A stretch of 64,000 nt of DNA from the NCBI GenBank assembly GCA_964036315.1, contig OZ038498.1, positions 6,754,778-6,818,777 of the forward strand. Direction: 5' to 3'. The position numbers and the translations under genes were made by a program. Positions 1 to 10,640 of this stretch are shown piece after piece. The first letter of the stretch is position 1. Each line of letters starts with the position of its first letter. This DNA is from Acanthosepion esculentum. Taxonomy: Eukaryota; Mollusca; Cephalopoda; Sepiida; Sepiidae. The notes under the pieces were generated by a model that was not told where the DNA came from, ran no database searches, and saw only the letters and a list, made by a program, of their open reading frames with translations.

Positions 1-91
1 TCACACCTATTTACTTAACATACGTACATACAAAATGTAAACATCTACTAAATTTGTTTTCTAAGTCAATATTCCTTGATAGATACACAGA

Positions 92-455
92 TCTGCAATA
101 AGTAATCACCAACTTCTACATGTAAAACTTCTATAATAAAACTGTATCAAGTCCCCTTTCAGGGAGATTAAGAAAAGGGAATATTTTGTATATCTGTCTA
201 TAAAGCTAGAATAAGTAGTTATTAATGAACTAAGGTTATACCAAAATTAGTTATTACATTTTCCTCTCTCCATCATTTCAAATAAAAGAAATGATATTCT
301 CAGCACTTTTCCTCTGGAAATTCTATTTATTTATTTTTTTTAATATATTTTTTCTTTTACTTATTCTTAATGTTATTCTCAAACTTTCTGTAAAGTTTCA
401 TGTAGATGTGGCTGCCTATAAAACTTATCCAGCAAAATGACCAAAATAAAGACTT
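92..455. repeat. Dispersed AT-rich repeat, copy A
   Basis: This block is nearly identical by eye to 4862-5304, in the same orientation 4.8 kb away. It runs from the 'gatctgcaataagtaatcac' region to 'ccaaaataaagacttca'. No coding potential was seen. It is either a local duplication or two copies of one dispersed repeat. Nothing identifies its class. Confidence 0.8.
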
Positions 456-1698
456 CAGTCCAAAGAATTTTATATATATTACACTCTGCTTTTATCATTT
501 GGGACAGATTCATTGACGTAGGCTCTGAATTCTGTTTAAGAACATAAATAATCATTGTAACAATAATTACATGAAGTAAGAAAATGCATTGAAAGTCGAT
601 TTGTTTTGCTGTAGAATTTATGCTAAATCAATGCAGAATATTATTTTGTTTTAATGATGTAGGAATTTCATGTCTAACTTTTGCTTTGTAAGCTGGGATC
701 AGATTTTGTTTTCTTATTTGTAGAGAGCGTGTCATAAATTTAACTCTGTTTATGGTTATTGTGATAAGTTGGACAACAAAGATTGAAAAGTTTTGCGGCT
801 TTATGTCTCTTCATATTTTACAATGAGATTAATGTTTTCTGCCAAATCAAAAAGTAGCTTTTGTTTTTTTTTGTTTTTTGAACATATCTAAAAAGAAGGT
901 GTGGCAATTGTGTATTAACTTTAGCCAACAAACTAATAATTGCAAAAGTAACATTAATTATCCCTTCATGAAGTCTCTGACCATTAAAAAAGAAAAAAAA
1001 ATATTTTGAAGGAAAAGTGTTGGGAATGATCACTGCTCATCTTTTTTCCTTTTACTTTAATATTCGAAAATGATTTCTAAAAGAAAATCATAATCACCAT
1101 TCTTCACTTTTGCTTTAAGAGTTTTTCTTTGCTTCTTTCTTTCGGTTGGCAAATATTAAATACTGTTCTTTCATTTGTTTATAGCAGCTTTCAAACTCTC
1201 CCCAGCTGGCTTGGCTTCAGTTATTGGTAGTATAGTTACTTTGTCTTCATTTTTGGGGTTTTGAAGTCTGAACACATTTGAGTTATATCGTCTTAATTTC
1301 TATACATGAGAGGGGTGGAAAGTGATTTCTAAAAAGAAAAATGTCCTCATTTCCTTTCTTGAACATATTGGAATTCTTGCATGTCATAAGATGGTTTCTC
1401 CTCTGAATACAGGATTTAAGCAATGCTGAGGTTCATTATTTGGATGAGTGACCATCAAGAATATAGAATCTGGATTTATTTACAAATTCTTCATAGGAAC
1501 CAATTTTGGAATTGAAATGTTGAATTGTTTATTACGTGATTTTTTTAAATGAGGTGTCAATTCAAAATCTGTTTGAGAGAAAGGCATGAAGAATAATAAA
1601 AATTAATTGTGAAAGATACAATAGCAAGAGTATTTCAAACAAAGACACCTATCTCAGATTGAACTTCTTTTACAAGTACTGTAGATAACAGTTTATTT
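456..1698. other. AT-rich stretch, nothing recognised
   Basis: This is low-complexity AT-rich sequence. The only frame of note (818-1033, minus) is driven by T-runs and resembles no family. No RNA gene, SINE promoter box or terminal repeat was found. Confidence 0.5.
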
Positions 1699-1723
1699 TA
1701 TATATATATATATATATATATAT
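1699..1723. repeat. (TA)n microsatellite
   Basis: A short (TA)n tract. It forms the left edge of a unit at 1724-1817 that recurs at about 16180-16290 beside another (TA)n tract. Confidence 0.9.
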
Positions 1724-1814
1724 TGAGAGAGAATACAGGTAATAATCCATTAGTATATAATCCAAATAATATAAAATATTAAAACTGATCCACAAAAAGA
1801 GCTCAATGTATTGT

Positions 1815-1817
<3 letters not shown>
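1724..1817. repeat. Repeat unit between two (TA)n tracts
   Basis: The unit contains 'ggtaataatccattagtata' and 'tattaaaactgatccacaaa'. The same order of words occurs at about 16180-16290. Both copies lie directly against (TA)n, which suggests a repeat family whose edge is, or inserts into, TA microsatellite. Confidence 0.65.

Positions 1818-1874
<57 letters not shown>
1818..1874. repeat. (TA)n microsatellite
   Basis: About 28 TA units. It directly abuts the Penelope-like fragment that begins in the following bases. Confidence 0.95.
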
Positions 1875-1879
<5 letters not shown>

Positions 1880-1904
1880 GGCAGCATGTCATTATTGATG
1901 CATA

Positions 1905-2563
1905 TGTTGTTAAAGACTACAGAACTTTTCCATTTAATAATCTCTTTTTTGTTTTTTTCTTGCAAGCTTTTTTTATATTTGGGTCTAAGTTGGGAAAAGA
2001 CCCTAGCCGTTGCTGTTTTGCCAAGTGCTTTCAGTTGTCGTCAACCATCATCATGGCTGTATGTTTCACTTTGAAGTAAGTTGTTTATTATTTTATAGAT
2101 GATATTTTGGATTAGTTCATTAGCAATTGGGAGAGGGTTGGTGTTTGTTATTTGGAGGATTTATTAAATACATTTGAAATGTTTCTGCCAGTGCTATTTT
2201 ATTTATGTTAGGTTTTTAATTATGATGGCTTCAAGAATTTGTAAGCATTTTTTGTATTTGTTTTTGTAGAGGATTTAGATTAGGATTTTTCTTATTTCAG
2301 AGGATTTGAATCTGTTACTAGTGGTACAGTGTGTTGTTATAAGTTGATTTTTTTCATGGCGCTGGTGTCATTAAGATGATATGTAATCCAACATGAAAGA
2401 GTTGTGGTTGTGTGCTCGATGACAGTTGACAACAATGGAAAGCACTCAGCAAAACACCAACGACTAGGGTTTTTTATAACAACTTAGACCCAAATATAAA
2501 AAAACTTGCAAGAAAAAAAAGATTACTAAACCAAAAAAGTTTTGTAGTCTTTAACAACACATG
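1905..2563 (-). mobile_element. Penelope-like element fragment flanked by inverted arms
   Basis: The arms at 1905-2044 and 2423-2563 are reverse complements with few mismatches; 'tgttgttaaagactac' on the left reappears inverted on the right. Between them is a decayed GIY-YIG endonuclease segment read on the minus strand. The same arm plus endonuclease block recurs at 49107-49740. Inverted or direct terminal repeats around PLE fragments are known for that class. The reading frame is too broken for function. Confidence 0.6.
2290..2420 (-). pseudogene. GIY-YIG endonuclease remnant (PLE)
   Basis: The minus strand reads, with interruptions, a segment containing HTTTTLS and TYHLNDTS. It lines up base for base with the better-kept frame at 49509-49724, which has the YIGHTTTTLSRRL signature. 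In PLEs the GIY-YIG nuclease follows the reverse transcriptase and nicks target DNA. Here the YIG residues are mutated (IEH replaces IGH) and stops are present. Confidence 0.6.
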
Positions 2564-2606
2564 CCTCATATATTTGAAAATATTTTTGAAGGTACAAAAT
2601 CTAATT

Positions 2607-2950
2607 ACAGAAATAAAAGTGTGTAGCTTAATCTTGCAAGACATGTTAAAAGCGGAACAACTGGTTTTGCTCACATTCGTTATTTCATCTCAGGGTGCTG
2701 GAGGCACTTTATATCGGGTCCTGCAAGCCTTACCTCTGTAAACAGCGTGTGTGTTTGTTGGGGCTTGCTGTCATTTGTGTCTAGCTCTTTGTGTTCAACT
2801 TTTTTCCCCACCTTCTCCTTCTCATTACACATTTTCTGTTGTTTTTAATTTAAGTTAAATCTCCCGTAGAGTCCTGAAAACGGGAGCGAAACCAGTTGCT
2901 TCCTTTTTAACATGTCTTGCAATATTAAGCTACACACTTTTATTTCTGTT
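2607..2950. repeat. Foldback repeat ending in (TA)n
   Basis: The arms at 2607-2667 and 2889-2950 are inverted copies of each other; 'ttttatttctgt' and 'gctacacactttt' appear in both. The right arm is followed at once by (TA)n. A CTCCCG/CGGGAG hairpin followed by CGAAACC lies at 2861-2893, one of the recurring CTGA...GAAAC structures of this window. Confidence 0.6.
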
Positions 2951-4823
2951 ATATATATATATATATAAATAATGCAGAAATCATTTCATGGTATGATTCA
3001 TTTAATTAATATTGTCACTGTTTGGAATTTTCATTTGTTTTGTGTTCAAGCTGATATATAACAGATATCGCTGTGCACTTTGTTTTATTACCAGAGAAAC
3101 ATATGTGAAAGAAATAGTTGTTCTGTATTGGAGGCAAAGACAATTGGTTAAGCTGGTGAACACCCTTGCCTTTTAATATACATATAAATATAATGTATAA
3201 CAATAGTGACCAGACTTGTATAGGCGAGGCAATACTCTGATAGGGCAACCCTAAATCCCTGAGTGGATAGACAAGTCATTCAGCTGGGTTGAAGAGGGTT
3301 GATAAAATAATGAGGATTAAACAAACAAAAACCAAAAGTGAATCTTTTATATATAGAATAAGGAAGGGCAGACCAAGAAATTAATAACTTCTGATTAGTC
3401 ACTAAAATATTAGTTAATTTCAGAAAGTCTGAAATTAACTAGTATCAATAAAAGACTTTCAGGTATAAAAGACTAAACGTTTTTCTTAATCTTTAAGTTT
3501 TTTATCATTTTAAATATTTCATGTGTGAAATTGTGTGACCACATCTACTGTTGAACCTTAAGTATTATCAATAAAGCTAAAAAAAAAATCAATGTAACTC
3601 TTCCTCGTGTGATATGACACATTTATTTTGTTGACTAGGCATCTATGAAAATTAATTTCATTTTGGATAGGAATTGTTCAGTGTGAAACAATTTCAAATT
3701 AAATTTTCTGATTTGCATAATTTTCAATTAGTGAGCACTTCTAACTATTTTCCTTCAAAATTAGGCAGACCCCACACCGCAATAAACATTCATAAGGTTT
3801 ACTTTCTATTCAAAGTACTGAACAACAACCAATATGCATCTGTCCGAGAAATAATATTGGACACTCTGCATTTTGTTTTTAAATACAACCGTATTTATAC
3901 TTTTGACTATTATTCTTTAAAGTTAAACTGTCATAACATTGAAGTGTGAAAGGCTCGATCCAAGATGCCCATTAGATGTGGACTTTAATGACTTTTGTTC
4001 AAAATAACTATAGTTTCTTTTTCAGAAAATGGTACATGTCTGTGAAAAATCTCTTCATTTCTAACCAAAAAGACTTTATCAATTAAAGTTAAGAACCAGG
4101 ATCGAACTTTTGGGAAATACTACTTTCAGTTCGAGAGATTAATTCTGTCTTGCATAGTTGTAATTATTTGTTTAATGCTAGAAAGCAAAAGTGATCTTGA
4201 AAGCTACTCCTGCAGAGTGTGGGTGTGCTACGTAAGGTGAGAAGATATATGACAGTTGAAAGTGAAACATTTGGCATATCAATGTCATCTTAAAACAAAG
4301 TTTATATAGTCTTCCGAGACATTTAATAAATTTGCAAGTTTGTCTGGGTGTTGTGTACTCCATTCATGGCGAATTCTAAACAGAGGTTATGTACTAACGC
4401 AAAAGACTTTCTTTGTGTCTCTAATTCCTACTATCCATTTTTGTATCCCCCCTCCTACCTCTTCAAATGTGCAGACAATGACATTTGGAAGTAAATAATC
4501 ACCTAACCTATTCTTATGAATAGAATTTCTATTTCTCACACAGACCATTTGCTTTGATAAAATGCATAATTCATATGCATTTATATATTCTACATACATA
4601 CCACATGTAAAACAAGAACTCTAGATTATACAGTTATTTCATGGGGTCTTATGTGTCTCTGTTGACAGTGTCTAAACATTTTTTTTTTAATTAACTTAAG
4701 TATGGATGTAGTGGGTCTTTATTGAAATCAAATTCAGATTTCCCTCCTCTATACATTTCTAGTCATTTTCAAAAAAATAATCTTTATCTTCCCCCTTATT
4801 AATCTTTGTCTCACGCCTGTTTA
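2951..4823. other. Gene-free AT-rich stretch
   Basis: After a short (TA)n tract at 2951-2967 nothing is recognisable: no SINE boxes, no reverse transcriptase words and no long inverted repeats. The 91-codon frame at 3674-3949 has AT-driven composition and no family resemblance, so it is not called. Confidence 0.5.
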
Positions 4824-4824
4824 G

Positions 4825-4860
<36 letters not shown>
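4824..4860. repeat. (TA)n(CA)n microsatellite
   Basis: Compound dinucleotide tract directly before copy B of the dispersed repeat. Confidence 0.9.
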
Positions 4861-4861
<1 letters not shown>

Positions 4862-5304
4862 GGTCTGCATTAAATAATCACCGATTTCTATATGTCAAAC
4901 TGCATCAAGTCCCCTTTCAAGGAAATTAAGAAAAGGGAATATTTTGTATATCCATCTAATAAGCTAGAATAAGTAGTTATTGATGAACTAAGGTTATACC
5001 AAAATTAGTTATTACATTTTCCTCTCTCCATCTATTAAGCTAGAATAAAGAGTTATTAATGAAATATATATATATATTTTTATACCAAAATTAGTTATTA
5101 CATTTTCCTCTCTCCATCATTTCAAATAAAAGAAATGATATTCTCAGCACTTTTCCTCTGGAAATTCTATTTATTTATTTTTTTTAATATATTTTTTCTT
5201 TTACTTATTCTTAATGTTATTCTCAAACTTTCTGTAAAGTTTCATGTAGATGTGGCTGCCTATAAAACTTATCCAGAAAAATGACCAAAATAAAGACTTC
5301 AATC
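4862..5304. repeat. Dispersed AT-rich repeat, copy B
   Basis: Direct copy of 92-455. It differs mainly by an internal partial duplication around 5030-5110, where the 'ttacattttcctctctccat' stretch occurs twice, once after an inserted (AT)n run. Confidence 0.8.
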
Positions 5305-5327
5305 AGGTCTGCAATAAGCAATCACTG

Positions 5328-5328
<1 letters not shown>

Positions 5329-5379
<51 letters not shown>

Positions 5380-5383
5380 GTGT
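5329..5383. repeat. (CA)n(TA)n(TG)n compound microsatellite
   Basis: A run of CA, then TA, then TG dinucleotides. It inflates a short spurious frame here. Confidence 0.95.
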
Positions 5384-5499
5384 GTGTTTGTTTGTCACAT
5401 CTTACTTGGATGAGAGCTGCTCCCTCACATCATTTGTGATGTCTTTCATTGCTCCAACATGACTCTTGAAACTGGCATTCAGTTTCATAAGGCGATCAG

Positions 5500-5727
5500 T
5501 CATATATGATAAACTGTATCTGTGACTGGATCTGCATGGCCTACAACTCTGTGTACGACCATGTGCTTTCTCAGTTCAAATGACAATCTGCAAACAACAC
5601 AGGTATTGTCAGCAGGACAATGAGGCCAGTTGACCTGCTTGTGGTTGTTATGATGACCTTTCGGATGGTTCACATAACCCGCCTTCAGCAATAGTATGCA
5701 CTCTCTCTCACACACATACATTTCCAA
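5500..5727 (-). pseudogene. Decayed C2H2 zinc-finger segment
   Basis: The minus frame contains CVVCRLSF followed by HMVVH, spaced like a C2H2 finger, and a second degenerate finger before it (ECILLLKAGYVNH) that has lost cysteines. Finger clusters of this kind occur at the termini of some invertebrate non-LTR retrotransposon proteins as well as in host genes. No flanking exon structure is visible, so transposon debris is the likelier origin. Confidence 0.35.
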
Positions 5728-6015
5728 AAGTGCCTATCAGTTTGTATAGGGACTCACTCTGATTTGCAGAGATCATGCCTGGAACATTCATCCTCAAAAG
5801 TGTAGAATTCTTCCACTATATGGTTTAAAGTCAGTACTTCTAATGCTGCACATTCCTGTGCAATACATTCAGATTAAATTGCTTATGATTTGCATCATAA
5901 ATCTGACAGTGCGCGCGCGTGTGTATATATATATATATTTCAAGGATGTTGTTAAAAAAAAACACTTGAAAGAACTCTTGTCAAAGAAGTAGAGAATAAG
6001 TCTGGTTAGAGAAAG

Positions 6016-6400
6016 GTGAAAAGAGTTGAGCATTTAAAGTTAAAATGTCCTCTTGAGAAAGATAATGTCGACTCGATCTTAGAACAAGTTTCACACAGTT
6101 GTTACATACAAGCTCAGAGTGACTATTTTCTATCTTGTGCCAGGCTTGCTAGTCACCTAAGATCGCATGTAAATCTGCCGTTTAATGCCGACTATGTGGA
6201 TGTTGTTCCTGACAAACCCGCAGTCTACTAGTGTCAGATTGGTAATGAAATTTGTAGGCCTGACACCAGGCTGAGGCAGCACATGAGAGTGCAGGAGAAG
6301 AAAGTCACTTTCAAGATTCTCCAAAAGTCTTTCGTTTGTCACATATGTAAAAAGATGTATGCAGGAAGAAGGCTGGTTTTCAAAGTCATTTGCAGGCCGG
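6016..6400 (+). pseudogene. Decayed C2H2 zinc-finger segment, opposite strand
   Basis: The plus strand contains ARLASHLRSH, then after a stop RLRQHMRV and SFVCHICKKMYAGRR. These resemble two to three C2H2 fingers of the GLASHLRSH type often found in non-LTR element proteins. At least one frame break separates them. It runs toward the block at 5500-5727, as if two copies faced each other. Confidence 0.35.
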
Positions 6401-6550
6401 TGGATGCTCAGCTTAACAGATGGCCTTCTGTAAAGACGTGGCAGTGGAGGTGCTGATAATTCCTCAGTCCAATCAAGAAGAGCTTCAAAACACATGAAAA
6501 TGAGAGAAAGAATAGATGGAGTAAAATTCCACTGTTTGTAGCACATTTAG

Positions 6551-6835
6551 TTTTAAAAAAAGTGCTCAATACAAAGTAGAGCAAATATATTATTATTATT
6601 ATTATTATAAAAGATTAAAATAAAAACATTGAAATTGCTGCACAAAAGCTTTCATGTTTCAATACTTTCATTGTACTTCTTCAGGTGATGGTAAGTAATT
6701 GCTGATTAAATCACTGAAGAAGTACAATCAATGTGATGAAACATGAAAGCTCTTGTGTTTCACTGTTTTTATTATAATCTTTCATAATAAAAATAACAAT
6801 AATATATTGCTCTACTTTGTATTGAGCACTTTTAT
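6551..6835. repeat. Foldback repeat with CTGAAGA...GAAAC stem-loops
   Basis: The arms at 6551-6685 and 6712-6835 are inverted copies. The outer ends read 'aaagtgctcaatacaaagta' on the left and its reverse complement on the right. Each arm holds the motif CTGAAGA, a short stem, then GAAAC: minus 6656-6684 and plus 6714-6742. The minus copy forms a five-pair stem (AGTAC with GTATT, including G.T). The sequence preceding the left arm (6491-6550) also precedes the LTR element at 40040, so this locus is a useful empty-site reference. Confidence 0.65.
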
Positions 6836-6857
6836 AAAATTAATCTTTTATAATAAA

Positions 6858-6864
<7 letters not shown>

Positions 6865-6913
<49 letters not shown>
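6865..6913. repeat. (TA)n microsatellite
   Basis: About 24 TA units bordering the repeat copy at 6914-7035. Confidence 0.95.
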
Positions 6914-7035
6914 CTTTATGGTATGCTGTATTTATGGGTTAAAGTGCTCAGTATCAGAGATAGATCCTATGTCAATATAAAAGTGGACATTGAAGTCAAT
7001 AGCCAGGGCAACAGTCTGTTTGATGCTTAAACTTT
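6914..7035 (-). repeat. Truncated copy of the (TA)n-edged hammerhead-like repeat
   Basis: The words 'aaagtgctcagtatcagag', 'gtggacattgaagtca' and 'aacagtctgttt' match in order the repeats at 15955-16095 and 33943-34080. Read on the minus strand, the catalytic GAAAC is CAAAC here. The ACAGACTGTT stem III remains, but the CTGANGA half is not recognisable. Confidence 0.55.
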
Positions 7036-7254
7036 TGGGTATCACATTCCTATACTCTTTCCAAAAGATACCACAAGATCTGCATGTGAGTGCACACATG
7101 GTTTGATTTGTTTTATGAGAACTCTCATTCCCCTGAATTTTATGCTTCTTCCTTAAACTGTTTTTCCTTTCATTTGATTACAAATTCATTTTCACTCACA
7201 ATATTTAATTTCATCTCTTTCACTCTTCTTAGCCTTGCCCTATTGTTATTCTTT
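7036..7254. other. Gene-free stretch before the minisatellite
   Basis: Unique-looking AT-rich sequence that grades into pyrimidine-rich DNA. Nothing is recognised. Confidence 0.4.
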
Positions 7255-7575
7255 TAATTTCTTTTCTCTCTCTCTCTCCTGTCATTTCTTTTCCCTCTCT
7301 CTCCTGTCATTTCTTTTCTCTCTCTCTCTCCTGTCATTTCTTTTCTCTCTCTCCTGTCATTTCTTTTCTCTCTCTCTCCTGTCATTTCTTTTCTCTCTCT
7401 CTCCTGTCATTTCTTTTTCTCTCTCTCCTGTCATTTCTTTTCTCTCTCTCTCTCCTGTCATTTCTTTTCTCTCTCTCTCCTGTCCTTTCTCTCTCTCTCC
7501 TGTCATTTCTTTTCTCTCTCTCTCTCTCCTGTCCTTTCTCTCTCTCTCCTTTCTTTTCTCTCCCGCACTTTCTTT
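7255..7575. repeat. CT-rich minisatellite
   Basis: Tandem units of about 20-30 bases built from CTCTCTCTC, CCTGTCATTT and CTTTT, with unit-length variation. They encode a meaningless Ser/Leu/Phe repeat on the plus strand; that frame is not a gene. A polypyrimidine block of this size could form triplex (H-) DNA. Confidence 0.9.
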
Positions 7576-8685
7576 TCTCTCCCTCTCTTCTCCATTGTCA
7601 TCAGTTTTCCCCTTTTCTCAACATTCATTTTACTCTTTTCCTTCTCTTCCCACTTCTAATTTTCTTTCTACATCGTCTTTTTTTATGTTTAATCCTAATT
7701 TCTCCTTTCACCCACGGCTACCAGAGTAAAGAAAAAGTTTCCATGTGAGAAAGCAAAATATGTCATCTATTTCTTTTGCTTCTCTCTCTCCTCTCACATA
7801 TATGGTCTCTCTCTCTCTCTCTCTCTCTCTCTCATGCTCAGAATATTGCATTCTTTGTGATTAATCAATCAATTTTAACACTGTCCATATCTCCACATGG
7901 GTGCAGTCAGCAACTCTCTTAGATGGAGACTTATGGTTTCTTTTGTCAGCGAATATATAAACCTAGTTACAATATTGCCTCACTATTCAGGCATGCTTCC
8001 TGCACATTCCACATCTCCTCTTCCCCACTGTCTTTCCTAATGAAGATGCATGGGATGATCAGTTTTCACAACCAGTGACTTTGCAGAATATTAGTCTCAA
8101 CAAAATCTCTTGTGCAAAATGCTGAACCAGATACTGAACGATGCCCTTTGCTCTTCTACCTGAACAACTCAGCCTCGTGTGCTTCACTCATTGATTATTA
8201 ATTGGATTCATTTATTAGATGATTTTAATCAGCATTCGATAGGCATGCCACCCCCCCAAAAAAACCTGATTCTAGCAACTGGATTTTGTTTAAGGAACAC
8301 TGACGAGAGAGTTTGTTCAGTACTAATTGCAGTTTCTTTAAGAATGAGTAACCACTAAGTAGGTTGACGATTGAATAACCAATAAGTGATTTGATGATTG
8401 GAAGTTTTTTTATTAATTTACTCATCTGCTGATTGTCACTCTTTAAGAAAGAATCTGCCATTACTGAAGAATGTTCTGCAGATTTCAATACCATTCTTTT
8501 TCTATTCTTTTAAGCTTCTACTTTGGTCCCTCTGCCTACAATGTTCTCTTGAATTACCAAAATTAGATATCGTCCCAGTTGCTACAGGCACCCCACAACT
8601 GCTATGTAACATCAGTCCTCCAGTAAATTCTGGATAATTTCCTCGCAGCTGAAGAGGTGACTTGTGATAGCAGAGATCTGGTTCT
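7576..8685. other. Gene-free stretch with a (CT)n tract
   Basis: A (CT)n tract lies at about 7806-7833. The rest shows no reverse transcriptase words, SINE boxes or inverted repeats. Short opposing frames around 8225-8726 look like chance. Confidence 0.4.
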
Positions 8686-8945
8686 ACAGAAGGATGCTGA
8701 GAATAGCAAAGATTGAATGTGAGCACCGATAAAGTTTCAAGGAAAATGCAAAAAACAAAAACTACTTAAAAATCAGAAAGTGATGGTAAAATGTCTGGAC
8801 ACCAAGATGGGCAGAGAGGGAAACATGAAGGAGTTTTTAGAAATGACTAGCAGAACAGGTACTGGGTTGGACAATAAGCAGACAAACATTGCTTAGAGCT
8901 ACAAAGAATAGAAATTAGTAAAGAGCCATGATTGCCAACATCAGG
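8686..8945 (+). pseudogene. Non-LTR retrotransposon 3' remnant
   Basis: The plus strand encodes WFYRRMLRI-like words near 8678-8705 and, near the end, LLRATKN followed by RAMIAN. These are terminal words of the same reverse transcriptase C-terminus seen more fully at 21541-22170. Many indels separate them. Only the last part of the element is present, as expected for a 5'-truncated insertion. Confidence 0.5.
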
Positions 8946-10535
8946 AATTTAATATTTTATCGTGTGGTCTCTGTCAATAATAATTAACGAGTGCCTTGTA
9001 TCTACCAGTAGAGCTTCAAACCAAAAACTTAAGTGGCACGCACTTAAATTGATCCGTTTTTGTTATGCTGATATAAGCAATTTCAATTTTATTATTTTTC
9101 CAGCTCGGTCATTTATTCTTTTGGTTTGTTTTCTTCATGTCATTTGTGTTGATCACAAATTGTGAGCACTGATTATTGTATTTTCCTTTTCTATATATTC
9201 AACATATTTGATTCAAACTCACTTGTCTGCTTATTAAATGCAATCTAAATTCTCTTATTTTACAGGGACTCTTTGGGAAAACTGATATTACATTGAGTCT
9301 TTCTTGGTAACCATTTCTTTGGGGACATTTCTTCAAAAGAAATATTTTAACAAAATTGTCCAACTCAGTACCAATTATTTTTTTTCTCTTTTATTGAAAC
9401 AGAGTTTGGTAATAAGACTGGACCAACCATAATGATGTTTTCTTATGGTCATCCATTATATATTTAACAAGACCAAAGTTATTGAATAACTAGCAGAACG
9501 TTGGTATGATAAGCACTAAGACCAAGAATTAGATTCATAGCTTTTGGTATGATAAGACCAAGAATTAGTACTTATCATACCAAAAGCTATGAATCTAAGA
9601 CCAAGAATTAGATTCATAGCTTTTTACCAATTTTTGAGCATTTAGTTTTCAAGATCATCTGGAAAACTGTACAGAAGACCTAATTTCCACAGGTTTTTTT
9701 GCTTCCAAACTGATTGTAAAATTTTACTATTTCAAGAATAAATCCAAATAAAGTTGATCCATTGAATGGAAAATATATTCAAACCAGAATCCATTATGTA
9801 TCACCACAAGCAAAATATGCAATTTCTTTTTTTACTGTAGTCGATAAGTAAAATAATTGTCAAAAATACAAAAAAAAGCCTACTTAATGAATAAGATTTT
9901 TTAGATTATTATTAATAAAGACAAAAAAAATATATAGAGAAAAGTGTATATAACACCATAATAATGTTAGGCATAATTTATAAGATAAAATGTTTTTAAA
10001 TTTGCATTGTTTATTGGAAATCATTAAAACTACTTCATTTTATAATATATTACATCATAATATAAGTAAAATATTCAGTATAATTTCCTTTTAAAGTAAA
10101 TGAAGGTCTTATTTGATGGCACAATGATAATATGCTTGGGTCATGCATCATGTCCCTATAAAAATTATAAATTTCAGCATGCTGTGCTCTAAGGCTTTCA
10201 CTGGTCACCAGAATGAAAGTCCAATGCTACAATTTTGAACCTAAACTTAGTCTTTTAAACTCATTTCCTCAAAAAATGGTAATGATTTGGAAAAATATTT
10301 TGTTATTATTTATCATGTCAAATCCAAACATTCAAATTGAGTGCAATACAACGGTTCCGAAATCGACATGCTCTATTGGTGTGGATGACCTACAATCACA
10401 AAGAACGTGCTGCAAAAGTTGATTCAACAGATATCTGTTCTAGTCATTTTGGTATAATTGTGTTAGTTTTGCTTGGTTTTCTCAAATTTAATCTCCCCAG
10501 TTTGAAAGCAAGCAGGATAAAAGAAAGCCGTACTT
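8946..10535. other. Gene-free stretch with one perfect hairpin
   Basis: Apart from the hairpin at 9529-9598, this AT-rich DNA shows nothing recognisable. Confidence 0.4.
9529..9598. repeat. Perfect 28-bp inverted repeat with 14-base loop
   Basis: The left arm (9529-9556) and right arm (9571-9598) are exact reverse complements; the left begins 'ttagattcatagcttttggt'. Half-copies of the arm also precede and follow the hairpin, so the word occurs three to four times in 150 bases. This looks like a template-switch product rather than an ordinary element. Confidence 0.9.
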
Positions 10536-10640
10536 AATTTTGTGTAAATGGATGGCTGAACAAGGATTAGGAGAGATTAGCAGGAAGAGAAGATTTTGAA
10601 GGCCTACAAAGGACAAGAAATTACAGAATCCGCTTTGCTG
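10536..10640 (+). pseudogene. Non-LTR retrotransposon tail scrap
   Basis: The plus strand reads WMAEQGLGEIS and then RPTKDKKLQ, the C-terminal words of the same reverse transcriptase family as 8686-8945 and 21541-22170. It is only about 35 codons long and broken by a stop. Confidence 0.5.

Noticed and set aside
7255..7575. CRISPR-like array
   Set aside because: Units vary in length and consist of simple CT sequence with no unique spacers; the window is eukaryotic.
7235..7729. 164-codon plus frame (Ser/Leu/Phe repeats)
   Set aside because: Entirely produced by the CT-rich minisatellite.
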